From: Marinospirillum celere
GTDB taxonomy: Bacteria > Pseudomonadota > Gammaproteobacteria > Pseudomonadales > Halomonadaceae
Length of the DNA: 64,000 bases
Direction: 5' to 3'
Assembly (NCBI RefSeq): GCF_900112235.1
Contig: NZ_FOLH01000003.1
Location: 1-64,000 of the forward strand
The notes under the pieces were generated by a model. The model did no database searches and had not been told where the DNA came from. It saw nothing but the letters and a program-made list of their open reading frames with translations. A program made the translations under genes and the position numbers. Below are positions 39,296 through 48,047 of this stretch, one piece after another. The first letter of the stretch is position 1, and the number at the start of each line of letters is the position of its first letter.

Positions 39296-40702
39296 CTAGC
39301 TTTTCGCAGCTTCCGGGCTGTCGTCATCCACTGGCATATTATCCTCCACCTTGATCGGCTCCTCCGTGTCCTCTGAAGCTTTTTTACGGCCACGGTATTC
39401 AATCATAAAGTAAAGCACCAGGCCCGCAGCCAGGCCCCAGGCAGCGCCATGAGTCGCCAAGACAACCCCCATGATGCCTGCCACCCCCATAGAAGTCGCA
39501 TTGTCGATCTGCTCAACAGCCACCGCAATACACAGATAACCCGTGATCAGCAGGGTAATCGACAAGGCAATGGGCAGCACGGGACGGAACATAGTCACCA
39601 GCGGTAATAGGAAAAGGGCAATAAAGCCAACAATCCAAAACACCGAGGCACCCGAATAAATGCTGTCCATAGCTTTGCGACCATAGCGATAACGCTCAGC
39701 AATGGTGGCCATGACTCCTGTAAACAAGGGGCCAGCAAGGCCAGGATAGGGAGCAAAGAAAGAATGGATGAGGTTACGTATGCCAGTCACTAAGTGCACT
39801 CGGTCGACATTCACTTCTATCTTCTCGTCAGGACGCAAATGGTCAACTCGCTTAATCAAACTCTGACCAACAATAATGTCACCAAAAGCAATAATATAAG
39901 CAATAATAGCCGTGGGTATTGCCAGCATCAGCAGCTCCACACCTGGAAAGCCAACACTAAAGGGCAAATAGGCCCAAATACCTCCAAAATCAGGGACATT
40001 GATTCCCCATTCCACATTTGGCAGGGGGTATTCGGCTAGGCCCCAACCAATTGCCATGGTGATCAGCATCCCGGGAACCATGCCATAACCGGCAATCAGC
40101 TTGGCCCAGCGATGCTTCTCCGTCCAGTCACGGAAGGAAAGCGAAAACAGCACATAAGCAGTCACCAAACCACCAATACCCAATGAAATAGGTGTGGAGT
40201 AGAGACGTCCACCTTCACTGATCTCACCACTGATTGCGGCAATGCCTGCACCCAGCAGAATACCGGCTTTAATGGAGCTGGGAATATTATTAACCAGCTT
40301 GGAACCTAAACGGGTTATCGCCATAAACAGGAAAATAAAGGCAACAACCAACTGCAGAGCAACCAGTGCACGTATGGCATCAGGGCCCGGCTCATAGTCA
40401 CTCAGGTAGAGCAGAACAACGGGGATTGCTGGTGTAATCCAGCCAGGTACAAAGGGAACACCCAGTAGGGTGGGCAGCATAAAGCCGATACCGCAAACCA
40501 CCACAAAAGCCAGGGCAACCTCATAAGGCAGACCCAAGTATTGTTCCAACAAAGGAATCATGCCCATGGCAATGACAAACATCACCAGAGCCTGGATGGT
40601 TTCAGGAATTTCCCAACGATAATGAATAAAGGGTAAGCGAATTTTAAAGGGGCCCGCAGCCCAGTAAGGCTGCTCTTCCCCGTACTTTCTTTTCAGGAGC
40701 AC
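39296..40702 (-). CDS. SLC23/NCS2-like or SulP-like membrane permease
   Basis: A 468-aa protein with about 12 hydrophobic helices and a charged, acidic C-terminal tail. The early segment VPGWITPAIPVVLLYLSD and the PGLAGPLFTGVMATIAERYRYG segment resemble the nucleobase/SulP transporter superfamily; the substrate cannot be assigned. The GTG start at 40702 is preferred because AAGGAA stands 8 nt upstream; another GTG at 40738 has no ribosome site. A LysR gene follows, and a divergent spacer of about 370 nt separates it from ppnN. Confidence 0.72.
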   Translation of the reverse strand: MLLKRKYGEEQPYWAAGPFKIRLPFIHYRWEIPETIQALVMFVIAMGMIPLLEQYLGLPYEVALAFVVVCGIGFMLPTLLGVPFVPGWITPAIPVVLLYLSDYEPGPDAIRALVALQLVVAFIFLFMAITRLGSKLVNNIPSSIKAGILLGAGIAAISGEISEGGRLYSTPISLGIGGLVTAYVLFSLSFRDWTEKHRWAKLIAGYGMVPGMLITMAIGWGLAEYPLPNVEWGINVPDFGGIWAYLPFSVGFPGVELLMLAIPTAIIAYIIAFGDIIVGQSLIKRVDHLRPDEKIEVNVDRVHLVTGIRNLIHSFFAPYPGLAGPLFTGVMATIAERYRYGRKAMDSIYSGASVFWIVGFIALFLLPLVTMFRPVLPIALSITLLITGYLCIAVAVEQIDNATSMGVAGIMGVVLATHGAAWGLAAGLVLYFMIEYRGRKKASEDTEEPIKVEDNMPVDDDSPEAAKS

Positions 40703-41075
40703 GTCTCTAGTTCCTTGTTTAGGTTTGTCTTTACACACGGAACCGACGTCACTTTACTGTTTTTGTAGGTGTGATCGTTCAGCAGGGCTTTTTTACGTGG
40801 ATACTTTAGTAAATCCTATACGACCTTGGATTAGTAATACTTAATGCTAAGAGGTCAAAAAACCCTGAAAACAAGTAAAAATCTGCCAGAAACCTGGGAT
40901 CTGCCTGGATTTAGCGATAAACACCCTATTTTATTCCTGATAAATTTAATCCAAATTACCCGATCAGGCGGCGGATGTTTCACTCGACTTTGAATTGATT
41001 GAGTTTTTTTACAGAAAAAACCTGAGTGTTTGCTTTATGATAGGTCATCCGTTGTTTGTATAAGCAGGAGTTCCA
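40703..41075. other. Divergent spacer between permease and ppnN
   Basis: No gene is seen in 373 bases. It must hold the promoters of the permease (minus) and ppnN (plus). The only structured element is the AATCC-N11-GGATT inverted repeat at 40812-40832. No convincing -35/-10 pair was assigned for either gene. Confidence 0.6.
40812..40832. promoter_or_regulatory. LysR-type operator candidate
   Basis: Inverted repeat AATCC-N11-GGATT, about 110 bp upstream of the permease GTG. The spacing has the T-N11-A form of LysR-family sites. Assignment to the adjacent LysR regulator is inference. Confidence 0.3.
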
Positions 41076-42461
41076 ATGCCACGTAGGTTCGAGTCAACCA
41101 CCAGTGTCGATGCCCTGGTTTCTCCAGAAGGAAGCCTGGAAGTACTTTCCCAGCATGAGGTCAATCGTCTAAGAGACACCTCCCGAAATGGTCATCATGA
41201 TCTTTTGCGCCGCTGTGCTTTGGCGGTACTTTCTTGCGGCAGTCCTCTGGATGACAGCAAAGCCCTGCTTGAACTGCACCCCAACTTCGATATAGAAGTG
41301 CTGCAACAGGATCGGGGAATCCGCTTGCAAATCACCCAAGCGCCTGGCGACGCCTTTGTTGATGGCGTCATGATTCGTGGTATCCGCGAGCACCTGTTTG
41401 CGGTGCTGCGTGATCTGGTTTATGTCAGCAATGAAATTGAGATCAACCCCCGCTATGACTTACATAGTAGCCAGGGCATAACCGATGCGGTGTTCCACAT
41501 TCTCCGCAATGCGCATGTACTCCGCACTAATCATCTGCCTAACCTGGTGGTCTGCTGGGGTGGACATTCCATCTCCCGTGAAGAATATGAATACACGAAA
41601 GATGTCGGCTATCATCTCGGGCTGCGCGGTTTGGATATCTGTACCGGCTGTGGGCCAGGCGCCATGAAAGGCCCCATGAAGGGTGCCAACGTTGCCCACG
41701 CTAAACAACGCACCCCAATACGTCGCTATATCGGTATTTCCGAGCCTGGCATCATTGCTGCTGAAGCACCCAACCCCATAGTTAACGAACTGGTTATCAT
41801 GCCGGATATCGAAAAGCGCCTGGAAGCCTTTGTACGCCTTGGACATGGCATCATCGTCTTTCCCGGCGGTGTAGGTACTGCAGAGGAAATTCTTTACCTG
41901 CTGGGCTTGCTGAGCAATCCCGAAAACCAGCAACAACCCTTCCCCGTCATTTTTACCGGACCAGCCTCTGCCGAAGCCTATTTCCGCCAGATCGACCTCT
42001 TTATTCAGCAGGTTTTTGGTGAGGAAATGCGCCAGCGTTATCAAATAATTATTGATAACCCGCCGGCGGTTGCCCGAGCCATGAAACAGGGTATCAGCCA
42101 AGTAACTGAATACCGCCGCCAACTCAATGATGCTTTCTATTTTAACTGGCGCTTGAAGGTCGACCTGATTTTCCAGGAACCCTTTGAGCCGACTCACAGC
42201 GCCATGGCCGAGCTGGAACTCAATCAAGAGCTACCCACCAACCTGCTGGCTGCCAACTTAAGGCGCGCTTTTTCCGGCATAGTGGCAGGCAATGTTAAAG
42301 AGCAAGGAATTCGTGCCATTGAAGAAAAAGGCCCCTTCCAGATTCAAGGTGACCCCAAGCTGATGAGATCCCTTGATCAACTGTTAAGAGCCTTCGTCAG
42401 TCAAGGTCGCATGAAGTTGGCCGGTGATACCTACAACCCCTGCTATGAAGTTATTAGCTAA
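41076..42461 (+). CDS. ppnN: Nucleotide 5'-monophosphate nucleosidase PpnN
   Basis: Cleaves the N-glycosidic bond of purine and pyrimidine nucleoside monophosphates; E. coli PpnN (YgdH) is stimulated by ppGpp. The 461-aa protein has the central LOG-like fold with the motif PGGVGTAEEILYLLG (about residue 267) and the GCGPGAMKGPMKGAN loop, flanked by the PpnN-specific N- and C-terminal domains. A terminator follows at 42488. No neighbour suggests an operon. Confidence 0.95.
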   Translation: MPRRFESTTSVDALVSPEGSLEVLSQHEVNRLRDTSRNGHHDLLRRCALAVLSCGSPLDDSKALLELHPNFDIEVLQQDRGIRLQITQAPGDAFVDGVMIRGIREHLFAVLRDLVYVSNEIEINPRYDLHSSQGITDAVFHILRNAHVLRTNHLPNLVVCWGGHSISREEYEYTKDVGYHLGLRGLDICTGCGPGAMKGPMKGANVAHAKQRTPIRRYIGISEPGIIAAEAPNPIVNELVIMPDIEKRLEAFVRLGHGIIVFPGGVGTAEEILYLLGLLSNPENQQQPFPVIFTGPASAEAYFRQIDLFIQQVFGEEMRQRYQIIIDNPPAVARAMKQGISQVTEYRRQLNDAFYFNWRLKVDLIFQEPFEPTHSAMAELELNQELPTNLLAANLRRAFSGIVAGNVKEQGIRAIEEKGPFQIQGDPKLMRSLDQLLRAFVSQGRMKLAGDTYNPCYEVIS

Positions 42462-42487
42462 AGCTGCAAAATTTGACATAAAAACCA

Positions 42488-42511
42488 CCTGCAACTACAG
42501 CAGGCTTTTTT
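42488..42511 (+). terminator. Rho-independent terminator of ppnN
   Basis: Stem CCTGC/GCAGG with a 7-nt loop followed by C and six T, 27 nt after the ppnN stop. The stem is short, so strength is moderate. Confidence 0.7.
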
Positions 42512-42572
42512 GTTAAGCTGTAAACTTTAATGCGCCAAAATTGGGACAGGTTTCAAAGCGGAGAAGCACGCA

Positions 42573-42863
42573 ATGGTTGATATGAGCAAAATGAAGGAGG
42601 AAGCCCTTCGTCGTAAGCGCGAACATGAAGAAAAAGAGTTGCGCCGACAAATGGCTTCCTCCAAGCCCCGTTCGGCTTCCCGCCGTTCCAGTGGAAGTCG
42701 ACGTGGTGGCCGTAGCAACCCTTCTGCGCAAAGGGCCCTGGCCCAGCAACAAAGAACCCGCCCCAAAAAGCGTAAGCGTTCCATTAGCCGCTGGGTATTG
42801 GATATTCTTCTGGTTCTCGGGGCTCTACTGGTTCTGGTAATCTTCCTTAGCCCGTTTCGCTAA
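42573..42863 (+). CDS. Small basic C-tail-anchored membrane protein, unknown
   Basis: A 96-aa protein. Residues 1-70 are very basic and Ser/Arg-rich (SASRRSSGSRRGGRS and a KKRKR cluster); residues 73-93 form one hydrophobic helix ending in a short tail. It should sit in the inner membrane with the basic part in the cytoplasm, where it could bind nucleic acid or acidic lipid (inference). GGAG lies upstream of the ATG; an in-frame ATG three codons in is an alternative. It overlaps the convergent flavodoxin gene by 17 nt. No family recognised. Confidence 0.65.
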   Translation: MVDMSKMKEEALRRKREHEEKELRRQMASSKPRSASRRSSGSRRGGRSNPSAQRALAQQQRTRPKKRKRSISRWVLDILLVLGALLVLVIFLSPFR

Positions 42864-43302
42864 CTTTTTGTACCCAGGCCGAAATCCATTCATCAGCACC
42901 TTCACTGGCATCAAAAAATTCTAAAGCATCCAGCTCAAGCAGAGGTAGCGATCGCTTGGCACCCAGGTCTGCAAAGGTTGCATCCATCAGCTTGCCCGCT
43001 GCACAAAAGCTGTCACCGTAGGAAGAGTCCCCCAAGGCTATAACAGCATAGGGCAGGCCAGCAAGATTAGGTGGCTGTTTGCTAAGTTCTTCATACAGGG
43101 GCAGCAAAGATTCCGGTAACTCTCCACTTCCTGTTGTTGACGTCACCAGCAGCAGTTGGTCAGCCTGCAGTAGCTGGTTGCTGTTTGGCATTTCAGTAAG
43201 GTTAACCTGATGCCCGGCATTACTGGCTGCTTGTGCAGCACCCTCAGCAACCTCCAAAGCCCCGCCATATACACTACCCACTAGTATCTGAATCGCCGCC
43301 AC
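42847..43302 (-). CDS. Flavodoxin-like protein (MioC type)
   Basis: A 151-aa FMN-binding fold: phosphate loop region LVGSVYGGALEVAEG, STTGSGELPES near residue 57 and ALGDSSYGDSFCAAG near 92, the last as in MioC. It probably serves as an electron carrier. The start codon is most likely the GTG at 43302, 6 nt after AAGGAG; the ATG at 43308 abuts the ribosome site directly and is a poor candidate. It ends inside the convergent basic-protein gene. Confidence 0.85.
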   Translation of the reverse strand: MAAIQILVGSVYGGALEVAEGAAQAASNAGHQVNLTEMPNSNQLLQADQLLLVTSTTGSGELPESLLPLYEELSKQPPNLAGLPYAVIALGDSSYGDSFCAAGKLMDATFADLGAKRSLPLLELDALEFFDASEGADEWISAWVQKVSETG

Positions 43303-43379
43303 CAGCATCTCCTTATTTACAAAAAGCCTAAAACCAAGTATTTTACTGGGTTTTTATCTGGAGATTCAAGCAAGAAGCC

Positions 43380-43577
43380 ATGCATTACACTGAACTGGAA
43401 GCTTTAGCCATGCCAATTCTGATTGGTGGCTTGGTACTCTTTATGGGATTTATCGTTTGGGATTTAGCCAAGCAATCTAAAGCGGGACGCTTTGGTACCC
43501 TGATCCTTTTTTTCGCCTTGGGCCTGGGCGTAGCTGGATTTATCATCAAGTCCGTTGTGGTTGCCCTGATCAATTAA
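43380..43577 (+). CDS. DUF2788-like small membrane protein
   Basis: A 65-aa protein with two hydrophobic helices (about residues 10-28 and 38-62) separated by the short positive loop LAKQSKAGRFG. It fits DUF2788, a small inner-membrane family of unknown function common in pseudomonads and relatives. It is divergent from the flavodoxin gene and is followed at once by a bidirectional terminator. Confidence 0.7.
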   Translation: MHYTELEALAMPILIGGLVLFMGFIVWDLAKQSKAGRFGTLILFFALGLGVAGFIIKSVVVALIN

Positions 43578-43607
43578 AAAAAAGCCAATTCTTGTGAATT
43601 GGCTTTT
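43576..43607. terminator. Bidirectional terminator
   Basis: Stem GCCAATTC/GAATTGGC with loop TTGT (43584-43603), T4 on the plus side and A8 (U8 in the other direction) on the minus side. It serves the DUF2788-like gene on one strand and the phasin-like gene on the other. Confidence 0.88.
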
Positions 43608-43626
43608 CCAGAAAATGGCTGTGGGT

Positions 43627-43941
43627 TCACATAATTTCGTTGAGCCGTTCCTGCCAGTCCTGCGTCAATTGCTGGCGTTTGTGCGCATGCTCTAGCATAA
43701 CCTTATTGAGCTCACAAAACATGTCAGCACACTCAGTACCCAGATCAAAAGGGTTGCTACTTTCAGTACCCTTCATGCAAGCACGGCTCAAGGTAAACCA
43801 AGCATCCCAGTATTGGCGCATAGCTTCCATTTCAGTTTCCATTAAGACTTCCATGCCTTGCACCCAATGACGCTGAAATTCCAGCATAGGTAATTGCTGT
43901 TGGTGCATTTGTTCCTTGAAGGTATCTATAACGCTTTGCAT
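43627..43941 (-). CDS. Small helical protein, phasin-like
   Basis: A 104-aa all-helical, Gln/Glu/Met-rich protein without membrane segments. The amphipathic pattern and length resemble small phasins that coat polyhydroxyalkanoate granules, but the match is by composition only. GGAGG precedes the ATG. No PHA synthase gene is in the window, so the assignment is weak. Confidence 0.4.
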   Translation of the reverse strand: MQSVIDTFKEQMHQQQLPMLEFQRHWVQGMEVLMETEMEAMRQYWDAWFTLSRACMKGTESSNPFDLGTECADMFCELNKVMLEHAHKRQQLTQDWQERLNEIM

Positions 43942-44019
43942 AAAACCTGACCTCCGAAGTTTCGTTTATAGTTGTGAAATTTACCGCCCCAGGACCCGTC
44001 CTACTTTTCCCCTCTCATC

Positions 44020-44047
44020 CCTATAGTAATAATGGTACCTAGATCAA
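44020..44047 (-). promoter_or_regulatory. Promoter candidate for the phasin-like gene
   Basis: On the minus strand, -35 TTGATC (44047-44042), 16-bp spacer, -10 TATAGG (44025-44020), about 80 nt before the start codon. Confidence 0.4.
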
Positions 44048-44105
44048 AAAGATGCCACTGCATTTTATGAGGGAAATCATAAAAAAGTCACAAACTACTT
44101 CTGAC

Positions 44106-44135
44106 TTGTCAAACCCGGCTCAATCCTGTTAACTT
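44106..44135 (+). promoter_or_regulatory. bioA promoter candidate
   Basis: -35 TTGTCA (44106-44111), 18-bp spacer, -10 TAACTT (44130-44135). The -10 lies inside the left arm of the BirA operator. Confidence 0.45.
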
Positions 44136-44158
44136 TTACAAAAATTAAAGTTAACAGG
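44125..44158. promoter_or_regulatory. BirA biotin operator
   Basis: Perfect 12-bp inverted repeat CCTGTTAACTTT/AAAGTTAACAGG with a 10-nt centre. The two GTTAAC half-site cores are 16 nt apart, as the GTAAAC/GTTTAC cores are in the E. coli bio operator. It ends 7 nt before the bioA ATG and overlaps the predicted -10, so BirA holo-repressor should shut off bioA when biotin is plentiful. Confidence 0.88.
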
Positions 44159-44165
44159 CCTCCCT

Positions 44166-45428
44166 ATGTCTTCACCGCTTTGGTATCCCTACACACAAAT
44201 GCAAAACCTTCCTGAGCCACCCCTGGTGACTGGTGGCGAAGGCCCTTGGATACATCTTGCCGATGGCAGGAAGCTCTTGGATGCAACCAGTGCCTGGTGG
44301 TGTCTGATTCATGGCTACAGGCACCCGAAGATGGATGCCGCCTTGCATCAACAGGTGGATCAGCTCAGCCATGTCATGCTCGGTGGCCTTACGCATCAGC
44401 CCGCCCTGCAACTGGCTGAGAAGCTGGTAGGCATTACCCCTGAGGGGCTGGACCGGGTGTTTTTTAGTGATAGTGGTTCGGTTGGTATAGAAGTAGCTAT
44501 GAAAATGGCCGTGCAGTATCAACTCCAACAAGGCCAGCAAAAACGCACCCAATTAATGGCGGTGATGCGCGCCTATCATGGTGATACCAGCGGCTGCATG
44601 GCCTTGTGTGATCCTGAAGAAGGTATGCATCAGCTGTTTTCAGGGTGGTTGCAGCAGCATCCTTTTACCCCGGCGCCCAGGGCAGGATTTAATGCTTCAC
44701 CGGATGACCCTCTGCTGCTGGAAGATTTGGAGCTGCTCAGAGCCAGTTTTGCCCAGCAACACACCCATCTGGCGGCCTTTATTGTGGAGCCCCTGCTCCA
44801 GGCGGCAGGTGGTTTTAATATGTATTCACCGCTATGGCTGCGAGAGGTACGCCGCCTCTGTGATCAGTATGGCGTACTGCTGATTTTTGATGAAATTGCC
44901 ACAGGATTTGGGCGTACCGGCAGTCTTTTTGCTTGTGAACAGGCAGAGGTTACACCAGATATTCTAGTGATCTCCAAGGGGCTAACCGGCGGCTATCTTG
45001 GCTTGGCCGCGACCCTGGCTAGTGAAGCTGTTTTTGAAGGCTTTTATGGAGACGCTTCCAGGGCCTTTATGCATGGCCCCACCTTTATGGGCAATCCCCT
45101 GGCCTGTGCAGCAGCGCTGGCTAGCATCAGCATTTTTGAAGAAGAGAACTACCTGGACAAGATAGCCCGACTTAACCAGGTACTGCATGAAGAACTGGAT
45201 GACTTTACGGCACCGGGTGTGGAATCCACCCGTGTTTTGGGTGCTACAGGTGTCCTTGAAGCCAGCTCTCCCGAGCGCTTAAAAGGCTTGAAAAGCTACG
45301 CTCTGGACCAGGGTGTTTGGTTAAGGTCCTTTGGAAGTTATGTCTACACCATGCCCAGCTATGTAATTCAACCTGAGCAATTGCGTGAAATTACTCAGGT
45401 AATGAAAGGCTATTTTGAAACCAGCTGA
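44166..45428 (+). CDS. bioA: Adenosylmethionine-8-amino-7-oxononanoate aminotransferase
   Basis: PLP enzyme that converts KAPA to DAPA with SAM as amino donor in biotin synthesis. The 420-aa protein has WYPYTQMQ at the N terminus, the SAWWCLIHGYRHP and FSDSGSVGIEVAMKMA motifs, RAYHGDTSGCMA, DEIATGFGRTG and the PLP lysine in ISKGLTGGYL. It stands alone, without bioB, F, C or D beside it, but carries a BirA operator. Its end overlaps the convergent CBS-EAL gene by 19 nt. Confidence 0.96.
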   Translation: MSSPLWYPYTQMQNLPEPPLVTGGEGPWIHLADGRKLLDATSAWWCLIHGYRHPKMDAALHQQVDQLSHVMLGGLTHQPALQLAEKLVGITPEGLDRVFFSDSGSVGIEVAMKMAVQYQLQQGQQKRTQLMAVMRAYHGDTSGCMALCDPEEGMHQLFSGWLQQHPFTPAPRAGFNASPDDPLLLEDLELLRASFAQQHTHLAAFIVEPLLQAAGGFNMYSPLWLREVRRLCDQYGVLLIFDEIATGFGRTGSLFACEQAEVTPDILVISKGLTGGYLGLAATLASEAVFEGFYGDASRAFMHGPTFMGNPLACAAALASISIFEEENYLDKIARLNQVLHEELDDFTAPGVESTRVLGATGVLEASSPERLKGLKSYALDQGVWLRSFGSYVYTMPSYVIQPEQLREITQVMKGYFETS

Positions 45429-48013
45429 GAAAAATCCGGCCACAGCTGTTGGCTATCCACCCGAGCCAACCAGGCCCCTATCTGCTCAGGCAAAGCCGGC
45501 CTTGCCATCCAGAAACCCTGACAAACCGGGCAGCCCAGTTTTTGTAACAGCTCAGCCTGGGCCGGGGTTTCCACCCCTTCGGCAACCAGTTGCAAACCCA
45601 GAGCCTGGCCCATGGCAATAATCGCTCTCACCAACTGTTCATCTTCACGGTTTTCTGGAAGCTCACGAATAAAGCTGGCATCAATCTTGAGCGTAGTGAT
45701 GGGTAGTTTGCGCAAATAGGATAAGGAAGAATAACCGGTTCCAAAGTCATCAATAGAAACCTGGATGCCACCGGCTTTCAGGTCACGAAGTAGCTGATGT
45801 TGCACATCTTCTTCGGTTAAAACCAAGCAGCTTTCTGTCAATTCCAGCTCAATTAATTCAGCGGACAGGCCATAGCTTTCAAGACGTTTAAACAGACGCT
45901 CAGCAAAGCTGGAATCAACCAGTTGTCGGGCAGAAACATTGATCGAAACCTGAGGCAACCAAGACGAAACCTCCTGCCACTTTACGAGCTGCTGGCAAAC
46001 CTGATCCAAGACCCAGTCACCCAGACTTTCAATCAAGCCCAGTTTTTCTGCCAGGGGAATAAAGTCAGCAGGCGACACCTCGCCTAAATCAACATCCTGC
46101 CAGCGCAGTAAGGCTTCCATACCAACCCAGCGCCCACTGTCTACATCAATTTTTGGCTGGTAGGCCAGGTAGAGAGACTCCTGATCCATGGCCTGGCGTA
46201 AACCATGCTCCAGAGCAAGGTCGGTATAGTTGCGCTCGCCCATCACGGCATTGTAAAAACAAAAATTGTTGCGGCCAGCATCCTTAGCCCGATACATGGC
46301 TGTATCCGCGTGCTTCAGGAGAGTTTCTGCACTATCGCCATCATCAGGAAAAACACTAATCCCAATGCTGGTCGAAACCACCAACTGGTTTTGCATAATA
46401 TTCAGGGGCTGGGTCAGTGCATGAATCAGGCGTGAAGCTTCGGTTTCAAGCAAATGGAGGGTTTCTACCTCAGGTACCAATACCGTGAATTCATCCCCAC
46501 CCAGGCGCGCTACTGAATCTCCTTCATTGATATTGGCTTCCAGGCGTCGCGCTACTTCTTTGAGAACTTCATCACCCGCCAGATGGCCCAGAGTATCGTT
46601 AATCCTTTTGAAAAGATCCAGATCCAAAAAAAGCACCGCCATCTTGTGCTTGTGTCGCTTGGCTGAAGAGAGGGCTAATTCCAAACGATCAATCAACAGG
46701 CGACGATTAGCCAAACCGGTGAGATCATCATAGTAAGCCAGAGTATGGATTTGCTCTTCTTTGCGCTTGCGGTCAGTAATATCACTAAAGATGGCTGCAA
46801 ATTGCAAAATACGCCCTTCTGAATTGCGTATCGCTGTAATGGTCAGCCATTCAGCAAAAATTTCACCATTTTTACGACGATTCCAGATTTCTCCCTGCCA
46901 ATAACCCTGCTCCTTCAAACTAGCCCACATGGCTTGATAAAAATCTTTATCATGTAAACCTGAACTCAGTAAGGCTGGCGTTTTACCGACGGCTTCTTCG
47001 GCACTATAGCCTGTCAGAGTGGTGAAACTGGGATTAACAGCCTGAATTTTCCCCTCGGCATTGGTGATTACGATGCCATCCAGAGAGGTTTCTATGACTT
47101 TTTGAGCCAGCAGCAGATACTCGGTTGAAGCCTTTAATGCCTGATCTCTTGCTTCTATCGCAGCACGCAGCTGATTGACATACTCATACTCAATGCTCGC
47201 CAGAATGTCATTAAAGGATAAAAGCCCGCAGATTTGCTCCAGAGGTTCTCCGGACTCATCACATTCCAAAACACCCAAATGGCGAAAGCCTTTTTCACGC
47301 AGTAAATCAACGGCCTTGAGCAGACTAAGGCTTCGTGGCACACAGAAAAGCTCATTGTGAACCAGGTCCTGCAGGCTGGTTGCAGGCAACTCTTCTGCTA
47401 GCAGTGCTACCAAGTCTCTTTCGGTAATGATTCCGGGTGGCTTACCCCTGCCCCGCTCAATAATAGCCGCTTCCTTGCCTTCTTCTTTCAGGCGGCTAAC
47501 GGCTTCAGAAATACTTAAACTGGCATAAAGACGCAAGGGTAGGCTATGAATACTGGAGCCAACATTGCGCATTAAAAGATAGTGTTCAACCCCCTGGTGG
47601 CGAACGATGTCTGACTGGGTCAGCATACCTAGGGGCTGTTCTTGTTCATCCACTACAAGTAGACGACGCAACCCCCTAGACTTCATCACTGAAGCGGCTT
47701 GACTGAGCAGAGTGGTGTGTTGGACGTAAACCACCGGTGAACTCATCAGCTCACGGATAGGTGTCTCTAGCAGATCAGCACGATTGAAATCCAGTTTGCG
47801 GGTATCACCTTCACTCCAGATACCCAGCAGCTCTCCCTCTTCAATCACCAGGATGCAACTCACTGCAGCCCGGCGCATGCGCCTAGCCACTTCACCCAGC
47901 GGTAAACCCGGCTCACAGGTCAAAAGGCCGCTATTGACCAAACCACCCACCTGGGGATCATCACCCAGTTTGATCGCTGATAAATCCTGCGCGGCACTAT
48001 CAATCAGTTTCAA
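45410..48013 (-). CDS. CBS(x4)-PAS-GGDEF-EAL c-di-GMP protein
   Basis: An 867-aa soluble protein. Two CBS pairs cover residues 25-290, followed by a PAS domain (305-420), GGDEF (435-595; [10 protein letters not shown] intact, I-site Arg absent) and EAL (605-855; [28 protein letters not shown]). Both catalytic motifs look intact. CBS pairs often bind adenine nucleotides, so energy state may control c-di-GMP turnover (inference). It starts 34 nt after the double-receiver gene on the same strand and is probably co-transcribed with it. Confidence 0.9.
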   Translation of the reverse strand: MKLIDSAAQDLSAIKLGDDPQVGGLVNSGLLTCEPGLPLGEVARRMRRAAVSCILVIEEGELLGIWSEGDTRKLDFNRADLLETPIRELMSSPVVYVQHTTLLSQAASVMKSRGLRRLLVVDEQEQPLGMLTQSDIVRHQGVEHYLLMRNVGSSIHSLPLRLYASLSISEAVSRLKEEGKEAAIIERGRGKPPGIITERDLVALLAEELPATSLQDLVHNELFCVPRSLSLLKAVDLLREKGFRHLGVLECDESGEPLEQICGLLSFNDILASIEYEYVNQLRAAIEARDQALKASTEYLLLAQKVIETSLDGIVITNAEGKIQAVNPSFTTLTGYSAEEAVGKTPALLSSGLHDKDFYQAMWASLKEQGYWQGEIWNRRKNGEIFAEWLTITAIRNSEGRILQFAAIFSDITDRKRKEEQIHTLAYYDDLTGLANRRLLIDRLELALSSAKRHKHKMAVLFLDLDLFKRINDTLGHLAGDEVLKEVARRLEANINEGDSVARLGGDEFTVLVPEVETLHLLETEASRLIHALTQPLNIMQNQLVVSTSIGISVFPDDGDSAETLLKHADTAMYRAKDAGRNNFCFYNAVMGERNYTDLALEHGLRQAMDQESLYLAYQPKIDVDSGRWVGMEALLRWQDVDLGEVSPADFIPLAEKLGLIESLGDWVLDQVCQQLVKWQEVSSWLPQVSINVSARQLVDSSFAERLFKRLESYGLSAELIELELTESCLVLTEEDVQHQLLRDLKAGGIQVSIDDFGTGYSSLSYLRKLPITTLKIDASFIRELPENREDEQLVRAIIAMGQALGLQLVAEGVETPAQAELLQKLGCPVCQGFWMARPALPEQIGAWLARVDSQQLWPDFSQLVSK

Positions 48014-48047
48014 CTGCTAACTCCAGCCATTGTTGGTCTTGTCGATT

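Noticed and set aside
41460-42227. Long open frame antisense to ppnN
   Set aside because: It mirrors a well-supported gene; no ribosome site or protein motif supports it.
36136-45751. Near-identical stretch of about 28 nt shared at 36136-36166 and 45721-45751
   Set aside because: It encodes the conserved EAL motif [10 protein letters not shown] in two paralogues, so it is not a separate repeat element.
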